Origin: Sipunculus nudus
Taxonomy: Eukaryota > Annelida > Sipuncula > Golfingiida > Sipunculidae
Direction of reading: 5' to 3'
Assembly (NCBI GenBank): GCA_026874595.1
Contig: CM049313.1
Location: 20,537,508 to 20,601,507 of the forward strand
Length of the DNA stretch: 64,000 nucleotides
Below are positions 26,501-64,000 of this stretch, piece after piece. The stretch's first letter is position 1, and each line of letters opens with the position of its first letter. The notes below the pieces were generated by a model. It saw only the letters and a list, made by a program, of their open reading frames with translations, searched no databases and was not told the origin of the DNA. A program made the position numbers and the translations under genes.

Positions 26501-27166
26501 AAAGTTGACCAGATATCATGTTAATTGAGTCAAAGGCTTTATCAAGTAGTTCACTGAAGTGACCCTATAAATATAAACCATTTTACACACTGCCTGGGGG
26601 GAATGGATTTTAATACCATGCAGGGGATGCAGACTTGTGTAGCATTTTGCCTCAAGGGTTACTTGACCTGTCATGATTGGGACTTGAACTTGTGACCTTT
26701 CATGTTGATATGATAACACACAGATGAACTGGATTAAAATTCCAATACTGTTTCTGATTTAGGATGGATGGATACTGAATTTCAACCTAATTTAATGAAG
26801 GTTCTTTTCAATTCCCTGATTCTTTTTCTCTGCTTTCTCAGCCTTTCAAACATTTTACAGGTATCTGGGGTTCATGTGACCTGGATCACCATTAGGTTCA
26901 TTGAAATTTTGTGATATTTCATTTTTAGGGGGTTTTGCGGGCGTTTACGAGAAATTTAATTGTTCCAAGTGTAATAAGTTACATATTTTTTTCATATATA
27001 TGAATTTAATCTGAGACTTGTCTTCAATAATATAACTAGATGCAGCAGTGATGAGGTCAGATAACTCTTCACTTCAAACATTTCCTCACATTTGAATCTG
27101 TGCATTTAAGGCCTGGTCCTAATTCCATGTTCACAGTAGTTTTATCAAAACAGGTGAGATGAAAAA

Positions 27167-27439
27167 GGCCAAAATAAAGGTATGGTTCTCAGGCACTTTT
27201 TTTCAGAAATCAGTGCGGGAGGGGGGTATTTTATTTTTTACTTTTTTTGGTATCTTTCAATAAAAATTTCATATGATCAGGAAAAAGCATGAAAATAACA
27301 AATTTGTTTGCTAATCAGGTAAAAGCACAACATAAAATGTATTATTTATCTTCTTGAAAGATCAAAATCAAAATTTTTTATGCTGGGGGGTAAAATTGAT
27401 GTGGGCAGTGCCTGAGAACCAAACCTTTTTTTTTTGCCT
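27167..27439. mobile_element. MITE, same family as 18789-19043, intact ~30-bp TIRs
   Basis: Left end ggccaaaataaaggtatgg then ttctcaggcac; right end gtgcctgagaaccaaacc then ttttttttttgcc, an imperfect inverted match of about 30 bp. The internal sequence (atgatcaggaaaaagcatga, gctaatcaggtaaaagcac, atcttcttgaaagat) is shared with the copy in the satellite. Confidence 0.8.
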
Positions 27440-28469
27440 CATGTGGTCATATTGTGCTGAAGGGCATCTTATTTCTGAAATTTTAGATTTTCAATAATAT
27501 CCCTCTTGCAAATTATCGCAAATTTGAAACTCTCACAAACATAACGCCAACCACTGTGTTCTGCAACCGTTCCTTCATTGTGTGTTACAGAAAACGTATG
27601 TCCTAATTGAGTAAAAGTGAATACATTGGAACCATGCATCTTTTGAGACTGCATGCACTAAATGGAATATCCCACATTTTAGCAGAACCTTATTGAAAGA
27701 GGTTTCAAATTCTCATTAAAGTTTTCACATTACATGAATCCATGGGAATAATCATCATCATCTGTACTCACTCCTGACTACTTCACTGTAGATAAACATT
27801 GGAGTCATTTTTAGAGAATCTGTAGGTTTTCCCACTCATGCCTGTGCTACATTCAAACTGATTCCACCTTCAAACCACTTAATTTAAATTCAGCTTTTAT
27901 TTCTTCAACATGCAACTAATGTATATGACATATTTAAATTTATATTTCTTTATTTTAATTACCACTATTTTTTTAATTATTTTTATATAAAAATATTTTA
28001 ATTTATTTGTCACATATGTACTAAAATATACATTTTTTATCTTGCCAATGAGAATTAACTTTTACAGGCCTGTTGCACAGACTTATAATCCTGTGGAAGT
28101 AGAGGTACAGGAAACCTACAACTGGTATCACCATTACTGGGTATTGATTTATAACAATTTTAGTTTATTTTGTTACATCAGAAGGAAATGTTAAGTGAAC
28201 AAGGTTTTACTTAAGAAAGGTTTGTTCTTTGATATACACAAAGCATTGTTTTTATACAACTCATAAAGGATCAAATAGTTGTGTGTAAATACAGGCTGTC
28301 AGATAATATACATGCCAGTTCACAGAGTCTTTTATTCATTTATTGTTTAAGTGTTTCCCTTTGATTCATTTCTTGTTCCTGGACTTTGCATATAATGTTC
28401 ATCAATGGGTTTTGTAACCTTCTCTGGTCAGATAGGGCTCATATAAAATATTAATAAAAATAAAACTGC

Positions 28470-28880
28470 ACTCTGTGACATCTGGTAAAAGCAACCAGAA
28501 TTTCTGATTGGATTTGTAAATAATAACATCGCACTCAGGGACATCTGGTGGCAAGAACTGGAATTTCTCAGATTTTGTTTGTGAAAAATCACACTTTACT
28601 CAGTAACATCTTGTGGAAGGTTCTTGGGTATCTGTGAATTAATTTGAATAATAATTAACACTACACTAAATGACATCTAGTGGCTGGTCCAGTAATATCT
28701 CTATTTGTGAAATATAATGTTGTAAAAAGTGATATCCCATGGTACATCCATGAATTTGTAAGAAAAAAACATTAATTACATCTGGTATATCAAGATATGT
28801 GACCCAATATATCTTTGACTGGATTTGTCAATAATAATTCTATATTCAGTGCTAGTGCCACAGTGGCCGGATAGGAAATA
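28470..28880. repeat. Degenerate ~65-bp tandem repeat
   Basis: Motif actcnntgacatctggtgg recurs at about 28470, 28533, 28598, 28665 and 28727. Related motifs (atgacatctaatggcac, ctgtaacatcttgtgg) appear again at about 29780-29860. Confidence 0.6.
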
Positions 28881-29408
28881 TCTTTAAAATATCTCGGTGT
28901 TAACTGTTGAAGTACCCCTAATGTTTAGAGTCATGAGATGGGAAATGGTGTACACGACATGAGAATATTTTGAACAAACTGGGAAATACCAACAAGCTTG
29001 AGCCCCTAGAAATGAACACGGTTGCCAGCAGCCAACTCTGAAAAATTTCCTTATTATCCCTGAATTTCATGCAGTTGGTTTTCCAGGTTAAATTATCACG
29101 CATATTTTGAATCTGGTCTCAAAAACGTCATTTACAGCCAACCTAATGCTAAACTTCATTAGAAAACATATGGAACACCAGAATCATACAACAGATCCTG
29201 CTTTTTTTTATATTACTTCCAAGAAACAGAACTGGTTAATCATGAATTGTTGGTGTTAAATGTTGTGTTTCCATACTCTGCATCATCAACATTAGATTTT
29301 CATACAAAATTAAAAGGGAACAAGATTAAATCTGCAAACACACAACATTTTTATATGAGATGCCAAACTCTTTCAACCTGTTAACAATCTGTGATCGCCA
29401 TAGCCATT

Positions 29409-29505
29409 TAAAATTCCCTGACTTTTCCCTGAATTCTCAAAATATCAAAAAATATTCCCTGACTTTTTTTATGGAATTCCCTGACTTTTCCCTGACTGCT
29501 GGCAA
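29409..29505. repeat. TTCCCTGACTTTT repeat
   Basis: Motif attccctgacttttccctga occurs three times with spacers and carries only repeat shadows as open frames. This type of sequence is common in animal repeats; the family is not identified. Confidence 0.5.
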
Positions 29506-29951
29506 CCTTGAAGAAAGGTGTATTATTTATGAAGGACATAACACATAAAAAACTGGCTGATAATAGTACTACATATGTCTCTAAACACTGACATGCTTCT
29601 TCCAAAGGAAAACATCCTAAATTGGATTCTGTAATTTTGTATACCTGATGCCTTATGCAGATACTGGTTTATTTGCTTTCAGTATCTTAGTGCATCAGTG
29701 CCAAGAAAAATTATCCAGTTCACGATTGGTGATCAAAAGTTTTGAGTTGCTCTGTGGGTTCAGAATTGCACTACACACCATGACATCTAATGGCACAAAT
29801 AGAGTATTTGTGTCTGAATTTGAAAATGATAACATGTAACACTGTAACATCTTGTGGTGGGGACCACAGTGTACAAATGACACATGGGTCATGATGTCAA
29901 GCCAAGCATGTAAAACTATTAAACTGAGCTAGACTTTTAACTAACTAGAAT

Positions 29952-31080
29952 ACGGTAGTCGACAAGCGACTACGTGTATCCTCCTAAATCAGAGTGGAAC
30001 GGGTGAATTAAGTGAGGCATGGATTGAGTGGCAATGGGAAATAGAGTGAAGTGTTGCATATTAGCATGGATGTCTGCAGCCAAATGTGTATGTAGGTTGC
30101 GCCACCTACCACAAAATCCAGAAAGCCGTCCAAGTTGTATACATATGCAAAATTTAAGGCAGATAAGTCAAACCACTACATGTATATGAGTGATTTTTGC
30201 CCTTGGCAGACAAACAGATGGACGCTGTGCAAAAATGGTTGCAGTTGGCCCCACCAGTTTTGCGTATGATAAAGAGCTATGTGAGAACTATACACATGCA
30301 AAACTTTGGCCCAATCGGTCAAACGGTTCTCAAGATATGAGCTTGGATATCTGCTGCATAAACTAGAATGTAGGTGGCGCCACCTGTCATCAAATCGAGA
30401 GGGCTGTCGGGGATGTATAATCCTGCAAAATTTTTGGCAGATATGTCAAACCACTGCCGAGATATGAGTGATTTTATCCCATGGCAGACAAATAGACGGG
30501 AGCTGTGCAAAAATGGCTGCAGGTGGCGCCACCAGTTTTGCGTATGATGCAAATTTTGGCCCAATCGGTCAAACAGTTCCCGAGATATGAGCTTGGATGT
30601 CTGCAGCGTAAACGTGAATGAAGGTGGCGCCACCTGTCATAAAATCAGAAAAGCTATCCAGGATGTATACGCATGCCGAATTTCAGGTGAATTAGTCAAA
30701 CCACTGCAGAGATATGAGTGATTTTAACCCAAGGCAGACGAACAGATGGACACTGTGCAATCATGGTTGCAGGTGGCGCCACCATTTTTTGTGTATGTTA
30801 TAAAGCTCTCCAAGGGCTACATTTGTGCAAAAAAATTTTCCTGATTGGTCAAACGGTTCCCGAGATATGTGTGGAAACAGACGCACAAACGGACGCAGAG
30901 CGCAGAGGAAAGGTCAGAGGTCAAAACAAAATCGGCGCGGCAGTTCACATGTGACCCAAACATAATCCCGGGTTTCATAAAATTCCGCCCAGCGGTTACG
31001 GAGGAGTTCTCTGGACACGTGGCGGCGGCGGTGGGCTGAAAACATGGTATCCGCAAAACTCTGTTTTGGTGGATACAATT
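29952..31080 (+). mobile_element. HINE-like element B1 with 250-bp monomers and GGTGGCGCCACC palindromes
   Basis: 5' hairpin GTAGTCGacaagCGACTAC (29955-29973) is followed by GTATCC. Two-part monomers of 250 bp carry the perfect 12-bp palindrome GGTGGCGCCACC at 30373, 30522, 30623 and 30772. A gtggcggcggcggtggg tract precedes the 3' hairpin GTATCC...GGATAC (31047-31076) and aat. Same end design as 56230-58820, with a different body. Frames at 30319-31056 are shadows. Confidence 0.7.
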
Positions 31081-31363
31081 AGCATAATAAATGCCTGTGA
31101 CATTTAAAATATTTCAACTGTTAAAATTAACATTTTTTAGAATTTCCTGGAATCTGATATACAAATACTGACCCTGAAGAAAATTTTCAATTCTATGATC
31201 CAATGAAAATCTTTTGTTCAGTTACCTAAGAGACTACGATGAAATCAAGGGAGTTTACAGGAGCTCAAACTTTAATGGATCCTACCATTTGGGTCACAAA
31301 ATAAGGTAGCTATGATCTAATTACAGACTTTCAGATTTCACTAGGACCTCTCTCTATTCTAAA

Positions 31364-31775
31364 GGCCCTGTCACATACACACCCAGGTCAGCAGTAGAGA
31401 CACCGTTCCTTGTCAGCAAAACGCACACTCCATGCCCACAACTGACACGTACTGGCGTGAAACTGCCAGAGGTCCACGGCCAACATACTTTCTTCATGCA
31501 AGAAGCTTAACTGCCTGTGACATGCGGCCTCTATGGGCCTCCTGCTGGTGTTCAACGTACACTTTACGGGCTAACTCCCGCAGCTTACCCGGAACAAGTT
31601 TTGAGCCTGTTCAAAACTTGGCTGCGGGCGATTCGGACTTCCCTGCGCAACTGTGGGCAAGTCCAGACAAGATATGGGTGTGATACTGCCAGGTCTGTGC
31701 CAACTGTGGGGAGCTGCGGGCAGCAATAATTGTCACCCATATTAAAGTTGCACGCAGTGCTAATGTGACAGGGGC
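31364..31775. mobile_element. TIR element (GCCCCTGTCACAT) with central palindrome
   Basis: Ends ggccctgtcacata and, inverted, gcccctgtcacattagc. A central hairpin CAAGTTTTGA...TCAAAACTTG spans 31595-31620. Body is GC- and CpG-rich compared with the flanks. About 410 bp, non-autonomous; target duplication not clear. Confidence 0.6.
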
Positions 31776-34700
31776 TTAAGTTAGACATTTTTGGACTATG
31801 GTCATAGATAATACCATTTCATCTTATATCTGCCATGCTAATCAAAACACAGTTGGAATTAGATGGACTAAGTTCCACCATAGCCCAGCATAACTGAAGT
31901 CCATCTGAGCCACAGTGGGGCCATAAAATATTTTTAAAACAACAACTTCGATCATGCAATTTTATTTTTTTTATTCTTTACTCAAGTCACAATATTGTAC
32001 AAAAATATTCATGCACTATCATCACTCGAGAGTGAATACGTAATTTGATAAATGTATAATTATACATACTGACTTCAGTGACAGTGAAGCCCCTCTTCTG
32101 CAGATAACTGAATAAATCTAGTGTAGATTATGTATTATATATATAAAACATTTTGAAGCTATTAACATATAGTACTAACACTGCTGAATAAAAATAATTT
32201 TACAAATTATCTAAAGGGGAAAGATGAAGAAACAATGATAGTTTTCAAGCTATATATAGTCTGTACCACAAAAAGGTGCCCATTGAAATTTTGCAATATT
32301 TTCATAAACTTGCAGATTAATTTCAGATAGCATAATGCGATGAAGGAATGGGGTGTTGGCCTAATTTACTATAATTAAATTATAATCATACCTAGCAAAA
32401 TATTAAAGCAATGCAATTAAATCAATATCTGAGAAAACAGTCTATTTTTTATAACACCTCAACCCCATTCATAAAGGTTAAGGTCACTGGTCCCATGCTC
32501 AAACAAACTGCACTTGAAAGCTCCTGATTGGCTAATAACTGGTCATAAATATTCTAAAAAAATACAGCTGTCTGCAACCTATGGCAGACACCATGTCACT
32601 TGGCCAGAAAATTCAGAGGAACCAGAGGGTTGCAAATTATAAATATTGGTTTTTGTTATGAGGTTTTACATCTCATATTAGGTCCCTCATCAGCTTTAAG
32701 GTCAGACTGTGTGATAATATTTGAGCTAAAGATAATAATTGCCAAATTTCAATGGGCACCCTTTTGTGGAACAGACTATATAGTAATTGATGAAAACTCT
32801 GAGAAATGAAGACAGGAAAACATGAAATTGAGGTATGTGGTCTCAATACATTTGTATTATAACAACCAATAAAGTTAAATCAACAATTTTTGATTCTATC
32901 AGAGGAAATAATCTAAAATCAGAATTATAAAAAAAATATCACATATAATAAACAATTATTAGTGTAGGATATATAACAATATATAAATCATCAGCAAACT
33001 GTATATAGGTAAAAATCAAATATTTGGTAATATGATTTTTGTATGAAATATTATTTTATTTGGCAATAAGTAAATCAGTGAAAAACAAATTGACCATTAT
33101 CATACTAATGAAAAAAGATATTTGGCAAGACATGTATAAATAAAAAATATGTGGCATTCTTGGATTGAAGTTGATAACATCTGACAGTTTAACTTTTAAG
33201 TGAAAAATACATTCCAGGATATCTGTCTACATATTTAAAAGAGAAAAACTGAACATAAAGTGATTTAACTTGGTTTACAAGTGGACACTGCATAGGCACC
33301 TAAGAAGCTCTTAATTACTGTTGTGGACCCTTGTACTGTATGTGAAGCAGTTGTTTGCCCTATCAAATTTCAAGAACTGTGGGGAGCTGTCATAAACTTT
33401 ATTATGATGTCAATCCAGGGTATAAATGGGGCCCATGTGGGAGGCCCTGTCATCATTGAAACTGAGTTTAGTTATGGTGCTTGCTTGCTGCTTATGATAA
33501 TATAATATTAGTAAAATCTTATGTGTCACATTTGCTGTAAAAACATCTATTAGACTTTAATAATGACAGTCCACTGGCAGTAGATATAACATCCATGCAA
33601 GTATACAAGATAAGTGGCCAAACTACTGGTCAATGCAACCAAATCTTTACAATATAAATACTGTTATAAAGCATCGCTTCAGCCCTGACTTAAGTATAGA
33701 TAAAATATACAAAGATATTAGTGTAATTTTGGCTCAAGATTAAATAACAATAATATTTCTTTAAAAAAATTGACTAAACTTTGTGTTGATCATACACCAG
33801 TTCATACAGCTGGAGCAAATTCTGTATTTTCTAGGCAAGCTGGTAAAATTCCCCATATTACTGTCTAGATTGGTATTAAAAAAGGATTCACCCGCTCACA
33901 CCATATTTTTTGTCCACAGTCCTTATAGAACAATAAATTTTCTTTGTGTGGCCTTACATATTACATGTGACTTCTAGCACTTTTTCATTTCACCAGCCAT
34001 ATCACAGAAAGCTGCCACAAAAGCAGTCTGACTGCTCACCTTTTCTGATATATGCAGGAGACATTTTAAAAATAACATATCGAATTGACCATAGTTTCAA
34101 GGGTCCTGTTTAGGATATAGACCTTCAAGTCTAACCACACTGACATATTTGCATACCTTGAACATATTGATTTCAAAAAGCATCCAAAAAGTATCTACAA
34201 AACTACATCTGTTTTACAAATAATATCAGTCCTGCACATAAAAGGAAAAATCATCTGTGACTGATAACATCAATGAAGAGCTTCCTAATCTTGTGCTTAT
34301 TTGTGTGTACCATGTGATGACTGAATGCTCTCCCAAACAGACACCATAAAGACTTAATATTAAACTTATTTATATACATGGATTGTACAAGTAGTTATAA
34401 TCTACATACTACTAAGATTGTCCTGTCTGTATGTTTGTTTGTTTGTCCCAGAACTTCAGCAGAAACGGGCCATGACAGTGGGCCAGTTTTGCTATCAGCA
34501 TCAGTCATAGCCACTAACTTACAGAACGCACACCAATTTGGCCCTCCACTTGCACCCAATAAATTCCCGGCAGCATCATCACATCGCAGGTCTGTCACAC
34601 AAGATCACACCACTGGCCATTGCTGACCTTCACTTTGGCCCATTACCACAAAGAGGTATATAGATTGATTCTGTATCAACCACCAGATGTCGCTACCTTA

Positions 34701-34807
34701 CAGGTCTGGCAACACAATACGCAGCAACAGACCCTTCCTCTGCAACAGGACCCAAGGAGGCCCCATTTTCTAGTAACTCATCCAAGGCACTCTCCATGGC
34801 TCAAATG

Positions 34808-34912
34808 GTTGTGTTTGTTAGTCTGCAGGGGTGGAGGAAACCAGAGAACCCAAGAGTAAACCAACAACCTTGGATGGGCCACTACAACGCACTCTCAAAG
34901 CCAGGTGCCTGC
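34808..34912. mobile_element. Fragment of tRNA-like SINE, family S2
   Basis: ggaggaaaccagagaaccca ... caaccttggatgggccactacaacgcactc corresponds to the 3' body of S2 at 22235-22377. The head is not recognisable. Confidence 0.45.
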
Positions 34913-35674
34913 CCTACTAGCTATAGAATTCTGCATAAATAAATGTGAAAATTAGTCTGGACAGCAGAGTGTAATGAAATATTTGAAATCTGCTTGTGTG
35001 TTGACCAATAACTCCAGCCTGCATTTTGATGGAGCAACATCTGCATTTATATATTTTAGAGTTTTTTATCATTGTTTTAAGACAAATTCCAAATTGATTT
35101 AGTATGTGCAGCAAAATGTTAAAGATTCTGTCCATCGTCCCTTGTACAGATTTCCTATGAGTCCTATGGCTTGGAGTTACCAAGAAAATTAATCCTTCTG
35201 CTACCATATGATAAATTCTTTCAAATTAGTGCAATTAATAATGACCCTAAAACTGGTCAACATCAGCATATAGGTCCTCTAACTACATGACTGAGAGCCC
35301 CTGCCTGTGGCTCTTTAAGATACTCTTATAAAATCCAGAACTTGTGTTCATCCAAACAGCAGCGTATATTCAGAAAGCAGGAATCGTAACATTTTTTTGG
35401 CTCCTAAACATCCAGATACAAAAATGCATCACTTTTGTTTCAGGATACATCAATTTTGCACAAAAACAGTGAGGTCACTTTTCAAAGATCAGGCCAAGAA
35501 CAAAGCTCATAATGATCAGTGTATATGGCAATCCATAAGATGATTGCACTTCATCCTATAAAATAAATCCGAACTTTGATATTCGGTGCCTGATTAGGTA
35601 TTGTCATATCTGAATCAACTTAAACAGCAGTCTGAAGAACACTTTAAAAAAAAATGTGCATGTCACTTGTCCAG

Positions 35675-61653
<25,979 letters not shown>

Positions 61654-63238
61654 CTGAAATTAGAACACAAAAAATTACACTCATAATCAGACTCCAATAA
61701 GAAAATGCAAATTACATTCATTTTCAGACTGCAATAAGCACACTTGAACTGCATTCATGTTAAGGTTGCAATAAAAACACACAGATTACACTGTTTCTGA
61801 GAAAAAACATATTACACTTATTTTTAGACGGTTACAAGAGTAAACAATTAAAAGTTACACTCCTTAGAGAACAGTCAAAACTCCCAGAACTGCCAGAAAT
61901 GTAAAATAATGGGATTTCAGTTGGAATAGCCTTTGCCTTTTGACCAAAGAACATCATTTTTGCTCATCCCCTGTGTTTTTATCACATAAAAATATAATAA
62001 ACATGTAGAACTTTAATGATTTTTATTTATCACTATTTCTTATAATGCCTGGCAAAATGAATAAATAGGAACATTTGTTTTAATTTACACATGCTTTATA
62101 TGGTATATAAAACGTTCTCCACCTGAAAACACTGATTGGTGGCCTGAAAACATTGATTTAAATCACTGTAAATTTGTGAAACATTTGCCTGTGAAACATT
62201 CACTGGTGAGTGATTTGTCCAATACATATATCTGTATCAATTCAAGCAGCTGGTTTCTTAATTTTTTTTTCCACTTTTCACAATGCAGGGATCTATACCT
62301 TTATAATATATTTCATACATTTGATATTTTATATATCATATGCACAAATTATGTATATTACATATACAAACATATTTTATCCGCAACCACATAAAAGGAA
62401 TCGGCCTTGCCGCAACTGCATACTACAACTGTATACTGTGGCTGCAACCACGTTAAAGGGATCGTAGCTTTACTCTTCATGCATAATTATGGACTGTAGG
62501 TGTTTTCTGTTAAGAAAAGTTCTAATAACTACCCTTTGGTTACATGATTTATTGCATATATGTGGAAGTTTAAAGGTCACTTGTTGGAAATCACCCTTAA
62601 CAAAACTCTGGTGTGTCTGTTTTGCCACCAGATGTCCTTGCTGAATAGTTGGGATTATTTTTGTGGGACCCAACATGTTATAAACAGGTGGATATAAACA
62701 GCCTGTGTGTGATCAGATTGGTGTTTTCTGGTCTATTCTTATAAAATATTCAAGAGATTATTTAAAATTAAAAGACATCAGATATTGTAATAGGCCCCTT
62801 AAAAAGAGAGATATATGTACAAATCCATACAAAATTAGGTCACTTGCTGGCATACAATAATGCTGGTTATGAATTACTCTGGTTATAAAACAGCAGTGGG
62901 GACTGTCTAGTGTCTACTAAAGCTGAAGTACCAGGGCTGAACAAGTGGCCAACCAGGACACTCAGCATCACTAAGTCACCAGGAAGCATCTCTTAACTCA
63001 CAAGTATCCCTCACCCTTTGTGCACCTGTATGGCTGCTGACCTGTACTCAGAGACTGAAGTGTTTCCTGGGTCTGCTGATTGTCACATTATTATTACTAT
63101 GGCAAGTTGTCACACACACCAGCTATTATTTCATATATCTGGTATTTATATTTCCTAGAGGAAAATTTAATATGAATGGATTGTTTTAGCCAAATGTTTG
63201 AATTCCACATATAAATTAATGAAGACATCAGACATGGG

Positions 63239-63375
63239 GTAATAGTAATAAGTAATAGTAATAGTAATAGACTATTCCAGCTTTTTCCATGTAATAGTAA
63301 TAGTAATAGTAATAGACTCAAAAATTTTAGCTGTAATAGTAATAGTAATAGAAACAGAAGGCAAAGTAATAGAGT
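63239..63375. repeat. (TAATAG)n repeat blocks
   Basis: Three blocks of taatag/agtaat separated by unique sequence, ending in imperfect inverted copies (agtaatacatattacttt). Confidence 0.85.
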
Positions 63376-64000
63376 AATACATATTACTTTCTATTACTTT
63401 CTGTGAACCCCTTGATCATGAAGCATATCAGCAAATAATGCTCAACAGACTCAGTTTTGTCCAGTGATTGCCCAGGATGTGCCTATTGTTGAGGTAAGCA
63501 TGGGCCAGCTGCCACATTGCTGGTGACCACTGGTGCTAATTACATAAGAGTACTGGACAGAGCAGGTCTCAGCCAAATAAGTTACCTGGCACAATCTGAC
63601 CTTTGATTACTAAATCATGGATAAACAAGAGACATGTTTGATGTTAAGAGACGGATAAATAGTGTATTATTATTGTGAAATGTACATCTTATCTCACATC
63701 CATCAATCCATATGCATATTCTGAAATGTACCTAGACTAGTTTTCACCTGCATTTTAATACAGATTCCAAAATCTCACATTCACCAGATACAGTGGTGTT
63801 TTCACTACCCATAAAGTATTGAGGCCCACAATGCTATAAACTCATACCAGTACTACATTTACTTAAATAAAGTCATACTACAGGCACATGTATTATCTAG
63901 TTAATTTATATACATATTCTTTTAAAACCATTCTTTTAATATCTGTCTGTTATTTCATAGTACCAATTTTGCAGACCTTCATTCAGTATCTTAAATTATG

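Overview
The window is gene-poor, AT-rich animal DNA packed with repeats. The repeat types (pearl-like tandem-monomer elements, tRNA-derived SINEs, elements bounded by CAAGGGACCCATG and a GCTCAG...CTGAGC hairpin) and the intron-rich kinase gene suggest a mollusc, most likely a bivalve. That placement is an inference from the repeats, not a sequence match. Nearly all open reading frames of 60-130 codons are chance frames or shadows of tandem repeats.

The one well-supported gene lies on the minus strand from 61653 down to 35675. Seven exons joined by phase-compatible GT-AG introns encode the C-terminal 221 residues of a death-associated protein kinase (DAPK family). They cover the kinase C-lobe from the PEN of the catalytic loop, through DFG and APE to the end of the kinase domain, then the Ca2+/calmodulin autoregulatory helix, then a short tail and a stop codon. 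The absence of ankyrin repeats and the expected total of about 360 residues point to a DAPK2-type protein. The N-lobe exons lie beyond 64000.

Left part (1-35000): a 35-bp minisatellite (1139-1740); a possible 3' exon of an unknown secreted protein (7005-7274, minus); a 41-bp minisatellite (8233-8560); and a damaged-looking exon with a good TATA/initiator pair at 13309-13758 (minus). A 190-bp higher-order satellite (about 18650-20550) is interrupted by a 255-bp MITE, and a palindrome-rich element lies at 29952-31080.

Right part (35000-64000): the kinase introns hold most of the mobile DNA. The 14.4-kb last intron carries two related elements (36071-38655, 40694-42577), one pearl-like element, a TIR element (45515-46827) and a SINE. 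The 7.7-kb intron carries another pearl-like element and a 4.68-kb TIR element (55187-59862) with a 9-bp target-site duplication. That element contains a PHD-finger relic and a nested 2.6-kb tandem-repeat element.

The most interesting pattern is that four unrelated-looking repeat families share one architecture: a short 5' hairpin, then a motif that recurs inverted in a 3' terminal hairpin, with tandem monomers between. Two of these families also carry repeated perfect DR1 nuclear-receptor-type sites (TGACCTNTGACCT).
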